Assembly: GCA_023425865.1 (NCBI GenBank)
Contig: JAFABV010000046.1
Coordinates: 1 to 64,000 of the forward strand
Length of the DNA: 64,000 nucleotides
From: Bacteroidota bacterium
GTDB taxonomy: Bacteria; Bacteroidota; Bacteroidia; Bacteroidales; Bacteroidaceae
Reading direction: 5' to 3'
Both the position numbers and the translations under genes were made by a program. Shown here piece after piece: positions 15,711 through 24,516 of this stretch (position 1 is its first letter; each line of letters begins with the position of its first letter). The notes under the pieces are model-generated. The model ran no database searches and was not told the origin of the DNA. It worked only from the letters and a program-made list of their open reading frames with translations.

Positions 15711-17093
15711 TTATTTAGCTCCCCCACCGAGTGCCTGATAGAGGTTCACCACGGCCTGCATCTTATAGAAGTCGTCAGTCACCTGCGAGAGTTCCACGTT
15801 GAGCAGCGATGTCTGAGCCGTGATTACCTCCAGATAGGTACTTCCTGCACTGGCCATCAAGGCTCGGGTATCTTCCACATTTTTCTTCAATACCTCGATT
15901 TGCTTGGTTTCGATGGCACTCTTCTCCGCGGAAGTATTGTAGAGTACAAGCGCATTGCTTACCTCAGCGCCCGCGGTGAGAATACTGTTCTGCCAAGTGT
16001 TGTAGGCCTGCTGATATTCATCCTGAGCCACGCGTAGCCCTGCGACGAGCTGCCCGTTCATAAAGATGGGCTGCGTGAGCGAGCCCACCAACGAGGCCAA
16101 CCACTTTCCTGGATTCACCAATCCCGAACCGTTGCTGAACCCACCCGTTGCCGAAATCGTCAGGTTGGGATAGAACCGGCTGCGTGCCTGTTCCACATTA
16201 TAGAAGCAAGCGGCAAGGGCCATCTCCTTGGCATGAACGTCAGCACGGTTGGCCAACAGCTGGATGCCCACCCCCGTAGAGAAGTTGGCAGGCAGACTCT
16301 GGTCGGCCAACTTACCGCGCGCGATAGCACCGGCAGGCTCGCCAAGCAACAGACTCAGGGCATTTTCCGACTCACGCACCTGGCGCTTCAGGTCGGCCTT
16401 CTGCGTCAACACGCTGTAGTAGTTAGACTCAGCGCTCTGCACGGCAGTAGACCTGACCCCTGCCACCACTTGGTGCTGCAACTTCATGATGTCCCAAGTG
16501 TTCTTGGTGAGTTCCTCCATATCCGCCACCAGTTCCAACTGACGGTCGAGCATCAGCAAGGTATAGTAAAGGTTGGCTACACCCGCAACAAGCGATGTCT
16601 GCACGCTCACCTGATAATCCTTCATCTGCAACAGCGTCACCTGTGACGAACGCTTGGCGGCCAGCAGACCGCCGAAGAGCGGCACATTCCAGCTCGCCGT
16701 CACCGGCAGCGAGTACGACTTGGTCGTGGCGTCATTGAATCGAGTGATGGTACCCTGCGGCGTAAACACAAACTGTGGCAGGAAAGCCAACTTGGCGGCC
16801 TTGAGCTGTGCCTCGGCCATGTCTACGTTGAGTGCGGCATTCAGCAGGTCAGGGTTATTGTCCAAGGCGCGCTGTATGTGTTGCTGCAGCTGCGGGTCGG
16901 TAAATACCTCACGCCACGGCAGGTTGCCAAAACTGGCCGTATCGGTCACGGCAAGCGTGTCGGTCAGCGAGGCCGAGTCACGAAACAGTCCCTTGGTATT
17001 CACGTCCGGACGTTCGTACTTGCCATAGAGGCTCTTGCAGCTGTTGAAAATCAATGCCGACAGAGCCAGGCTTAGATATATTATTCGTTTCAT
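15711..17093 (-). CDS. RND efflux outer-membrane channel lipoprotein
   Basis: TolC/OprM-type outer-membrane factor of the tripartite pump encoded with the next two genes. I place the start at 17093, where MKRIIYLSLALSALIFNSC gives a clean lipoprotein signal; the frame extends 11 codons upstream but those lack signal character. Two alpha-helical repeats of the OEP family are visible (PDLLNAALNVDMAEAQLKAA; NRADVHAKEMALAACFYNVE; GLRVAQDEYQQAYNTWQNSI). The length of 460 residues is normal. It is third in the operon. Confidence 0.9.
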   Translation of the reverse strand: MKRIIYLSLALSALIFNSCKSLYGKYERPDVNTKGLFRDSASLTDTLAVTDTASFGNLPWREVFTDPQLQQHIQRALDNNPDLLNAALNVDMAEAQLKAAKLAFLPQFVFTPQGTITRFNDATTKSYSLPVTASWNVPLFGGLLAAKRSSQVTLLQMKDYQVSVQTSLVAGVANLYYTLLMLDRQLELVADMEELTKNTWDIMKLQHQVVAGVRSTAVQSAESNYYSVLTQKADLKRQVRESENALSLLLGEPAGAIARGKLADQSLPANFSTGVGIQLLANRADVHAKEMALAACFYNVEQARSRFYPNLTISATGGFSNGSGLVNPGKWLASLVGSLTQPIFMNGQLVAGLRVAQDEYQQAYNTWQNSILTAGAEVSNALVLYNTSAEKSAIETKQIEVLKKNVEDTRALMASAGSTYLEVITAQTSLLNVELSQVTDDFYKMQAVVNLYQALGGGAK

Positions 17094-17156
17094 TATTTTC
17101 CTGTTTATCAGGACTCGCCGCCCCACCAGCGTGGCAGGACGGCAGTCCGTACGTGA

Positions 17157-20100
17157 TTATTCTACGTTCTGATTGTTTTGTGTCATCAACTTCGCGGTAT
17201 TGGCATACTGCTCCAGTTCCGCGTCAGCGGCCTGGTTCACCTCGTCTTCAAATACCAGCGGACTGATGCGCTCCTGCAACCACTGGAAGATCACGAAGAG
17301 GGCCGGCACGATAAAGAGCTGAATCAGCGTACCTATCAACATACCACCCACGGCAGAGGCACCCAATGTCTGGTTACCGTTCTTACCTACACCCGACGCA
17401 AACATCAGCGGCAGCAGACCGATAATCATGGCCAACGAGGTCATCAAGATAGGACGCAGACGGGCCGCGGCACCCAGAATGGCAGAGTACTTGATGGCCA
17501 TACCCGTACGGCGGCGCTCAAGGGCGAATTGCACAATCAGAATGGCGTTCTTGGCCAACAGACCGATCAGCATGATCAGCGAGATCTGCATGTAGATGTC
17601 GTTGGCATGCCCAAAGAGGTTGGTGAAGATGAAGGCCCCTGCCAGACCGAACGGTATCGACAAGATCACCGACAACGGCAACAGGTAACTCTCATACTGC
17701 GCACTCAGAATGAGGTACACGAACACCAGACACAGGGCGAAGATAAGCGCGGTAGAGTTGCTCGACTCGGCCTCCGAACGGGTCAGACCTGAGTATTCAT
17801 AGCCATAACCGTCAGGCAGATAGTCGGCAGCCACTTCCTCCACAGCCTTCAGGGCGTCACCCGATGAGTATGCGGAATTCGGCGTAATGTTCAGGTTGAT
17901 GGCGGTGAAGAGGTTGAAACGGCCAATGTTAGACGGGCCATACACACGGCGCAGCTTCACAAACTCCGACACCGGAGCCATCTCGCCCGAGCCAAGGCGC
18001 ACATAGATATTGCTCAGCCCATCGGGACGCATACGACTTGCCACGTCACCCTGGATCATCACACGGAACAGCTTACCGTAGGCATTGAAGTTAGAGGCAT
18101 ACATACCGCCATAGTAACCCTGCAGTGTCGACAACACGGCAGCGGGGCTGGTGCCCTCCTGCTTGGTCTTGGCCACGTCAACGTCTACCATATACTGCGG
18201 GTAGTTCGGGTTGTACGAGGTCATGGCGTTCTGTATCTCAGGACGCTTGTTGAGCTCTGCCAGATACCCCTTGGTGATTTCAAAGAACTTATTGAGGTCG
18301 CCACCGGTCTTGTCTTGCAGGGTCATCGAGATACCGTTGTTCACCGAGAAGCCCGGAATCATCGGTGGTCCGAAGGCCAAGATCTGCGCGTCCTTGATGG
18401 TAGCCGTTTGCTTATAGATCATACCCAGCACCATGTTGCGCTCCATGGGGTTGACGAAGATCGCGGCGGCACCCTGTCCCGAAATGGCGTCTTTGATACG
18501 GGCGAAGATATTCTTCGAGGCACGTTCCTCAAAGCTCTTGAGCTTGATGATGAAGGTAGCCTGGTCAGAACCCTGACCCGCAATGAAGTTGTAACCGGCG
18601 ATGGCCGTACGGTGCTCAATGGCGGGGTTAGAGGCCAGCATCTTGTCTACCTGGGCCACAATCTCCTTGGTGCGCTCCTGACTGGTTCCCGGGGCGGCGG
18701 TCATGGTCACGAAGAGCGTACCCGTATCCTCGTCGGGCACCAGACCCGTAGAGGTAACAGACATCATTACCACCAGTACCACGGCACCCACCACCACGGT
18801 GATGGCCGTAACGATGCGATGGTTGATGATGCGCTCCACACCTTTCTTATATTTCTCTGTCGTACGGTCGAACACACGGTTGAAACCATCGTGGAACCGA
18901 CTCACAAAGGTAGACTTCTCATGCCCTTCGTCGCTGTGCGGTTTCAAGAAGATGGCACACAGGGCAGGCGAGAGCGTCAGGGCGTTGACAGCCGAGATCA
19001 CGATAGACACGGCCATGGTGATACCAAACTCACGATAGAAGGTACCCGACGTGCCGCTCATGAATGACACCGGCACGAACACGGCCGACATCACCAGCGT
19101 AATGGAGATGATGGCACCCGAAATCTCGTTCATGGCATCGAGGGCAGCCAGCTGCGCGCTCTTGTAGCCCTGGTCGAGCTTGGCATGCACTGCCTCCACC
19201 ACCACGATGGCGTCATCCACCACGATGGCGATGGCCAACAGCAAGGCCGAGAGGGTGAGCAGGTTGATGGAGAAACCGAATATCCACAAGAACAGGAAGG
19301 TACCTATCAAGGCCACCGGCACGGCAATCATAGGGATGAGCGTCGAGCGGAAGTCCTGCAAGAAGATATACACCACGATAAACACCAGTACCAGCGTCAG
19401 TATCAGGGTGAAGATCACCTCATGGATAGAGGCGAAGAGGAAGTCGGTCACGTCTTGCATCACCACGGGTTTCATGCCGGGGGGCATAGACTTCTCAGCC
19501 TTGGCCAAGGCGGCCTTCACGTCGGTAGAGATCTGTGTGGCGTTAGAACCGGCAATCTGCTGCACCATACCTATTACGGCGGGATGGCCGTCGTTCATCA
19601 TTCCCACATTGTATTGCAGGCTACCCAGTTCTGTCTTGGCCACATCCTTCAGGTAGAGGGTTTCGCCGGTGGTCTTGCTGGTCAGCACGATGTTCTCGTA
19701 CTCCTGCGGAGTGGACAAACGGCCCTTATAGCGCAGCACATACTCGAAGGCCACCTTGCTGTTTTCACCGAAGGCACCCGGGGCGGCCTCAATGTTCTGC
19801 TCTGCCAAGGCGGCGGTGATGTCGCTCGGTATAAGTCCGTACTGCTTCATCTTGTCGGGCTGCAACCAGATACGCATGGAGTAGGTCTCGGTAGAGAAGC
19901 TCTGGATGTTACCCACACCGTTGATACGCTGCAGCTCGGGAACAATATTGATGTTGTTGTAGTTGGTGAGGAACTTACTGTCGTAACGGCCATCGTCGGT
20001 GGTCAGACCGAAGATAACCACGTTAGAAGTCTGTCGCTTCTGTACGATCACACCCACCTTGGTCACCTCGGCGGGCAAGAGCGCCTGTGCCTGCGACACG

Positions 20101-20432
20101 CGGTTCTGCACGTTCACGGCCGCCATGTCGGCGTCAGAGCCCTGCTTAAAGTACACGGTGATCATGGCCATACCGTTGTTGGTGGCGGTAGAGGTCATAT
20201 AGGTCATATTCTCCACACCGTTGATGCTTTCCTCCAGGGGAGTGATGACCGAGTTCATCACGGTCTTGGCATCGGCACCGGTGTAGGTGGTAGAAACCAC
20301 GATGGTAGGTGGTGCAATATCGGGATACTGCTCAATAGGCAGTGAAACCAAACCGATGGTACCCAGCAAGACGAAGAAGATAGAAATCACCGTCGAGAGT
20401 ACCGGGCGTTTGATAAAATTTGAAAATGACAT
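17157..20432 (-). CDS. RND multidrug efflux pump, HAE1 family
   Basis: Inner-membrane proton-driven transporter of the AcrB/MexB class. MSFSNFIKRPVLSTVISIFF is the canonical N-terminus, so the start is at 20432 and not at the upstream in-frame codon. TM4 carries the proton-relay aspartate pair in AIAIVVDDAIVVVEAVHAKL, and the twin periplasmic porter domains and duplicated TM halves are evident (LLSAQYESYLLPLSVILSIP; GLLAKNAILIVQFA). The length of about 1091 residues is slightly longer than AcrB. Substrates cannot be inferred. Confidence 0.95.
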   Translation of the reverse strand: MSFSNFIKRPVLSTVISIFFVLLGTIGLVSLPIEQYPDIAPPTIVVSTTYTGADAKTVMNSVITPLEESINGVENMTYMTSTATNNGMAMITVYFKQGSDADMAAVNVQNRVSQAQALLPAEVTKVGVIVQKRQTSNVVIFGLTTDDGRYDSKFLTNYNNINIVPELQRINGVGNIQSFSTETYSMRIWLQPDKMKQYGLIPSDITAALAEQNIEAAPGAFGENSKVAFEYVLRYKGRLSTPQEYENIVLTSKTTGETLYLKDVAKTELGSLQYNVGMMNDGHPAVIGMVQQIAGSNATQISTDVKAALAKAEKSMPPGMKPVVMQDVTDFLFASIHEVIFTLILTLVLVFIVVYIFLQDFRSTLIPMIAVPVALIGTFLFLWIFGFSINLLTLSALLLAIAIVVDDAIVVVEAVHAKLDQGYKSAQLAALDAMNEISGAIISITLVMSAVFVPVSFMSGTSGTFYREFGITMAVSIVISAVNALTLSPALCAIFLKPHSDEGHEKSTFVSRFHDGFNRVFDRTTEKYKKGVERIINHRIVTAITVVVGAVVLVVMMSVTSTGLVPDEDTGTLFVTMTAAPGTSQERTKEIVAQVDKMLASNPAIEHRTAIAGYNFIAGQGSDQATFIIKLKSFEERASKNIFARIKDAISGQGAAAIFVNPMERNMVLGMIYKQTATIKDAQILAFGPPMIPGFSVNNGISMTLQDKTGGDLNKFFEITKGYLAELNKRPEIQNAMTSYNPNYPQYMVDVDVAKTKQEGTSPAAVLSTLQGYYGGMYASNFNAYGKLFRVMIQGDVASRMRPDGLSNIYVRLGSGEMAPVSEFVKLRRVYGPSNIGRFNLFTAINLNITPNSAYSSGDALKAVEEVAADYLPDGYGYEYSGLTRSEAESSNSTALIFALCLVFVYLILSAQYESYLLPLSVILSIPFGLAGAFIFTNLFGHANDIYMQISLIMLIGLLAKNAILIVQFALERRRTGMAIKYSAILGAAARLRPILMTSLAMIIGLLPLMFASGVGKNGNQTLGASAVGGMLIGTLIQLFIVPALFVIFQWLQERISPLVFEDEVNQAADAELEQYANTAKLMTQNNQNVE

Positions 20433-20531
20433 ATTTTCTGATAATTTATGGTTGGCGCCATGGCTCGCTATGCCACGCGCGATAATTGTTGGTGTGCCCA
20501 CGATGGGGCCATAGGCGGGTAAGGCTCAGGC

Positions 20532-21734
20532 TTACTTGCCGCTCATGGCCTTGGCAAAATCGCCGGCATTGTCCTGGGCAGCGCCCAACTTGGTGGCCTT
20601 GTCTATCTTGGCCTGGTACTGCTGCTCGGTAATGGGCTTGATCTCCATGCCGTCAGTGAGTTTGGTGATACCCCTGCTCACGTAGCGGTCGCCCACGTGC
20701 AGACCGCCGGTCACCACGTAGTTTACGCCATCATTCTGCGGGTCGATGGTAATTTCTGTGTATTTCACCTTGTTATCCTTACCTACGAGATATACGAAGG
20801 TCTTGTCCTGCACCTGCGAGGTAGCCTCCTGCGGTACCACGATGGCACTGCTGTTAGAGCGCGGAATGATGATCTGGCCTGCGCCACCGCTCTTGAGCAG
20901 GTGCGCGGGGTTGGCAAAATGGGCAATGAGCGAGTAAGAACCGGTGCCCGCATCGATCACGCCACTCATCTTCACCACCTTACCCGGCTGGTTGTACACC
21001 GTACCGTCGGCCAACTGCAACTTTACCGTAGGCAGAGAGCTGATGGCAGCGGCGGCACTGCCCGACGTCTTGGTCAGCGCGAGAATTTCGCTTTCGCTCA
21101 TCGAGAAGAACACCTCCATGGTCGAAATGTTAGAAACGGTGGTCAGCACCGTAGCGGCACTGGCCAAGGTTCCCACCTTGTAAGGCAGACTGCCCACCAC
21201 GCCTGCGGCGGGGGCCTTCACGGTGCACCAGCTCAGGGTCTCGCGGGCCGAGGCCAGCGCGGCCTGGGCCTGAGCCACGGCAGCCTGTGCCGTGGCATAG
21301 CTGTTCTGGGCGGTAGAGAGTTCATACTGACCGATGATATGCTGCTCAAAAAGTTTCTTGTTGTTCTCATAGGTCAGCCGAGCGGTGTTGGCCTGGGCCT
21401 TGGCGGTGTTGAGAGAAGCCAAAGCCTGGCGTACGGCCGCCTGATAGGTCTCGCTGTCGATGGTGAACATCACCTGTCCGGCAGCCACGGTCTGACCCTC
21501 GTGTACCAATACCTTTGTAATGAACCCCGACACCTTGGGGCTTACTTGCACATCCTGAATACCCTTGATCGTAGCGGGATACGTCGTCTGCATAGATGAG
21601 CTCTGCGTTCCTACGGTGCGCACAGCAAACTCGTTGTCCTGCAGGTCGGCGAGGCTTCCGCCTTTCTTGCTGCCACCACAGGATGCAAGAACTACGGCAG
21701 CCATAGCTACCAAATAATAACCTTTGAATTTCAT
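20532..21734 (-). CDS. RND efflux periplasmic adaptor lipoprotein
   Basis: Membrane-fusion protein (AcrA/MexA family) bridging pump and outer-membrane channel. The lipobox is at VVLASC, followed by a GGSKKGG linker. The barrel-sandwich halves (VSGFITKVLVHEGQTVAAGQ and CTVKAPAAGVVGSLPYKVGT) flank an alanine-rich alpha-hairpin (about 90-165). The length of 400 residues is typical. It is the first gene of the operon, with a -7 box about 95 bp upstream; no repressor gene is adjacent. Confidence 0.93.
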   Translation of the reverse strand: MKFKGYYLVAMAAVVLASCGGSKKGGSLADLQDNEFAVRTVGTQSSSMQTTYPATIKGIQDVQVSPKVSGFITKVLVHEGQTVAAGQVMFTIDSETYQAAVRQALASLNTAKAQANTARLTYENNKKLFEQHIIGQYELSTAQNSYATAQAAVAQAQAALASARETLSWCTVKAPAAGVVGSLPYKVGTLASAATVLTTVSNISTMEVFFSMSESEILALTKTSGSAAAAISSLPTVKLQLADGTVYNQPGKVVKMSGVIDAGTGSYSLIAHFANPAHLLKSGGAGQIIIPRSNSSAIVVPQEATSQVQDKTFVYLVGKDNKVKYTEITIDPQNDGVNYVVTGGLHVGDRYVSRGITKLTDGMEIKPITEQQYQAKIDKATKLGAAQDNAGDFAKAMSGK

Positions 21735-21826
21735 ACCTTTTATTATAATTAAACTAAATTCCTAAAATCACTCATACTGATTGGTTTGACATAAAACCAA
21801 ATTCTCTAATTCAGTTTTAATGCGGT

Positions 21827-21835
21827 GCAAAGGTA
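21827..21835 (-). promoter_or_regulatory. -7 box for RND efflux operon
   Basis: The minus strand reads TACCTTTGC, about 95 bp before the adaptor start codon. It predicts a leader long enough for post-transcriptional control. Confidence 0.6.
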
Positions 21836-21839
21836 AGCA

Positions 21840-22348
21840 TATTTCTCCGAAAACCCGATGATATAGATTGGGTTTTTAACAAACATTTTGTATTTCAGCG
21901 CACCCCTGCGCATCGTGTCTCACCGCAGTGCCCATCCCCCTGCAGGCAGCGCCACCTCTTCCGGCCGAATGCCTCGCGGCCACATGGCGCGGGCACAACG
22001 TCTCTGAGGCAGGTGCCCCACAGCCGAACGGGATGGCGAGAACACACAGGGGCTGTTTTCCTTCGGCAGGAAATACAGAACGAGACACGCGTGAAGGGCG
22101 AATGGTTTGATAGTGAAGCATAAAATGATTCTATATAGAAGCATCCGATGGTTCTATATAGAACGATAAAATGGTTCTATATGAAAACATAAGATGCTTC
22201 TATATAAAACCATAAGACAGCTGGCGCGAAACCACGGCGCATAACGATGGGGCGGGCATGCGAAGAAGGGCCTCATGGTACCGCCACACGGCCTTCGGGG
22301 CAGGCCGGGGACGGCTCTTTTGAGAAACATTAACTAAAGCAAGTAACA
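21840..22348. other. Gene-free region between efflux operon and 22415 gene
   Basis: No supported gene is present. It contains GC-rich hairpin-prone DNA (21900-22100), the first 23-bp palindromic array (22102-22216), and a second GC-rich stretch (22220-22320). The short frames here have no family resemblance. Confidence 0.6.
22102..22216. repeat. 23-bp palindromic array, site 1
   Basis: Five units begin at 22102, 22125, 22148, 22171 and 22194, exactly 23 bp apart. Unit 3 is nearest the ideal ATGGTTCTATATAGAACCAT, a perfect 20-bp palindrome, followed by a 3-bp spacer. The first unit is degenerate. It lies between divergent genes (efflux operon and the 22415 gene). The same array recurs at 41737 and 59921. 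Confidence 0.92.
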
Positions 22349-22379
22349 TTTGTGACCGAGCATAAGCCCGACAAACACG

Positions 22380-22388
22380 TATCTTTGC
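22380..22388 (+). promoter_or_regulatory. -7 box deciding start at 22415
   Basis: TATCTTTGC predicts transcription from about 22396. This excludes the in-frame codons upstream and leaves ATG 22415 as the start. Confidence 0.65.
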
Positions 22389-22414
22389 AGCGTCAAAACA
22401 AGATACACTACACT

Positions 22415-23950
22415 ATGGCAAATAAAATGAAAGAACATCTCCCGCAGATAGAAATGCGCAAGATGGAGGAACTATATCGCATTGAGGAACAGTATGAGAC
22501 CGGCCGCCTGTCGCTCGAAGAAGCGCGCGCGCAGTTGGCCGAGCACGTGGGCAAGTTGCGACCCTACCATATCGCTTATATGGAGCAAAACCTCAAAGAC
22601 GGCGCCGAGGACGAGTGCATACGCGTGGATATGCGCAAGACCATGCAACTGCTTGAGGGTTTCATGGACAACAGTCGCCCCGAACTGCCTGCCGACCACC
22701 CTATCGCACATTATTATACCGAGAACGATGAGATGCGCAAGCTGCTCCTCGCCGTGGAGGACCTCATACAGTATCCGGTCATCAAGAACCAGTGGTTAGA
22801 ACTCTTCGACCAGATAAAGCATTACCCCATACACTACCAGCGCAAGCAAAACCAGCTCTACCCGCTGTTAGAGAAGAAAGGATTCGACCGCCCCACCACC
22901 ACCATGTGGAACTTCGACGACATCATACGCGACGAGATACGCGACGGACAGCGGTTGCTGGAAGAGGGCAACGAGAAGGAGTTCATTGCCCAGCAGACCG
23001 ACTTCGTGGCCCACTGCCGCGACCTCATGGAGAAAGAGGAGACCATACTCTACCCCACTGCCTTGGCCCTCATCACCGACGAAGAGTTTGAGGACATGAA
23101 GTCGGGCGACCAGGAGATTGGCTTCGCCTTCATCCACGTAGACCACAACCCCGCGGCCACCGCGCAACCCACGGCGCCCGCCGAGGGGTTTGCCAAAGAC
23201 CTGCAGGCCCTCCTCAGCAAGTACGGCTACAGCGCCGGAGGACAAGAAGAACTCGACGTGGCCACCGGAAAGCTCACCTTAGAGCAGATCAACCTCATCT
23301 ACCGCCACCTGCCCGTCGACCTGTCGTATGTCGATGAAAACGAACTCGTGAAGTTTTACTCCGACACCGACCACCGCGTATTCCCCCGTTCCAAGAACGT
23401 CATTGGGCGCGAGGTGGTCAACTGCCACCCCCGCAAGAGCGTACACGTGGTGCAGGAGATCATCGAGAAGTTTCGCTCGGGCGAACAGAGCAAGGCCGAG
23501 TTCTGGATCAACAAGCCCGGCGTGTTCATCTATATCGTCTACGTTGCCGTCCGCGACCAGGAAGGCCGGTTCCGCGGCGTGTTGGAGATGATGCAGGACT
23601 GCACCCACATACGCGAAATGCAGGGCTCGCAGACGCTCCTCACCTGGGCCAACGACCATGGCACGCCTGCCGCCGAAACCGACGAAGAGGAGAGCGCGGC
23701 CACGGAGGAGACCGAGACGGCGCATGTAGCCACCACCGCAGACGACATCACGGGGGCATCGCGTCTCAAAGACCTCTTCAAGCAATATCCCGACCTGAAG
23801 AAAAACCTCGTACGGTCGATACCCAAATTCAAGATGCTCAACTCACCCCTGGGCAAGCTCATGCTCCAGCGTGCCACCATCAGCATGGCCAGCGAGCATT
23901 CTGGTATTGCCGAAGACGAACTGATACGCATCATCAAGGAAAATATATAG
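22415..23950 (+). CDS. DUF438/hemerythrin-like, PAS and DUF1858 protein
   Basis: A 511-residue soluble protein with three recognisable parts. Residues about 1-250 match DUF438 with a hemerythrin-type helical bundle (HYPIHYQRKQNQLYPLLEKK, HCRDLMEKEETILYP: histidine and glutamate ligands in helices). Residues about 290-420 are PAS-like (LVKFYSDTDHRVFPRSKNVI, GVFIYIVYVAVRDQEGRFRG). An acidic linker leads to a C-terminal DUF1858 domain (LKDLFKQYPDLKKNL). Such proteins are believed to sense or bind oxygen, nitric oxide or redox state in anaerobes; the output is unknown and no DNA-binding domain is present. It is a single-gene transcript. Confidence 0.83.
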   Translation: MANKMKEHLPQIEMRKMEELYRIEEQYETGRLSLEEARAQLAEHVGKLRPYHIAYMEQNLKDGAEDECIRVDMRKTMQLLEGFMDNSRPELPADHPIAHYYTENDEMRKLLLAVEDLIQYPVIKNQWLELFDQIKHYPIHYQRKQNQLYPLLEKKGFDRPTTTMWNFDDIIRDEIRDGQRLLEEGNEKEFIAQQTDFVAHCRDLMEKEETILYPTALALITDEEFEDMKSGDQEIGFAFIHVDHNPAATAQPTAPAEGFAKDLQALLSKYGYSAGGQEELDVATGKLTLEQINLIYRHLPVDLSYVDENELVKFYSDTDHRVFPRSKNVIGREVVNCHPRKSVHVVQEIIEKFRSGEQSKAEFWINKPGVFIYIVYVAVRDQEGRFRGVLEMMQDCTHIREMQGSQTLLTWANDHGTPAAETDEEESAATEETETAHVATTADDITGASRLKDLFKQYPDLKKNLVRSIPKFKMLNSPLGKLMLQRATISMASEHSGIAEDELIRIIKENI

Positions 23951-24065
23951 CACACCCTCTTTCAGCAGGGCACACGGCCCGAACGCCGTGACCTCCTCCT
24001 CCCGGGCCTACGGTTTGGGGCCACGAGAGAGGTCGGTGCAGAGGCATCCCGTATGCCTTAAAATC

Positions 24066-24113
24066 ACCGGAGACAGCTTAAGGTTAAAAAACATTAAGCC
24101 GTCTCCGGTTTTC
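24066..24113 (+). terminator. Terminator after 22415 gene
   Basis: ACCGGAGAC-A-GCTTAA pairs with TTAAGC-C-GTCTCCGGT around a 10-base A-rich loop and is followed by TTTTC. Confidence 0.8.
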
Positions 24114-24147
24114 ATTCCCCACACTTGCAATGTATACGGGAATGCGC

Positions 24148-24156
24148 TAACTTTGC
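24148..24156 (+). promoter_or_regulatory. -7 box for envelope gene run
   Basis: TAACTTTGC lies 30 bp before the first gene of a run that continues through the L,D-transpeptidase and probably the sigma factor. Confidence 0.6.
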
Positions 24157-24186
24157 AAGTGGATCCAATGTAATTCTGATACGCGT

Positions 24187-24498
24187 ATGATAAAAAAGAT
24201 ACTTCCCGTTTTCTTCATGGCCGTCATGTTATTGGGGGTGGTGCCCGTGGCCAGGGCGGTACCTGCCATTGAGGTCATAGAAAACGATTTCCAGACCATA
24301 AACATCACCGTAAGCAGCGAGTCTGTGCTTCACGTCACTGGCGCTTCGGGCATGCAGCTCTGCATATACAACGTGACGGGGGTCATGGTGCAGAACTTTG
24401 TGGTGGACGGCGCCGACAAGAGTTATAGCCTCAACCTGCCCAAGGGCTGCTATATCGTGAAAGTGGGCAAGGTGGTCAGGAAAATATATATCAGATAA
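24187..24498 (+). CDS. Small exported sorting-domain-like protein
   Basis: A 103-residue protein with a signal peptide (ending near ARA/V at 23-25) and a single beta-sandwich. Its LCIYNVTGVMVQ, SYSLNLPKGCYIVKVG and KIYIR pattern resembles the C-terminal sorting domain of type IX secretion cargo (IYDxxGRxV ... LPxGxYIVxV). Here that domain stands alone with no cargo in front, so it cannot be a normal cargo protein. Function is unknown. It is 18 bp upstream of the L,D-transpeptidase. Confidence 0.65.
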   Translation: MIKKILPVFFMAVMLLGVVPVARAVPAIEVIENDFQTINITVSSESVLHVTGASGMQLCIYNVTGVMVQNFVVDGADKSYSLNLPKGCYIVKVGKVVRKIYIR

Positions 24499-24516
24499 GC
24501 AATAACACACACACCG

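Noticed and set aside
19185..20345. Long plus-strand frame opposite the efflux pump
   Set aside because: Histidine- and glycine-rich shadow translation of the pump gene's complement, with no domain or signal.
22102..22216. CRISPR array at the 23-bp repeats
   Set aside because: The spacer is only 3 bp, so no spacer sequences exist.
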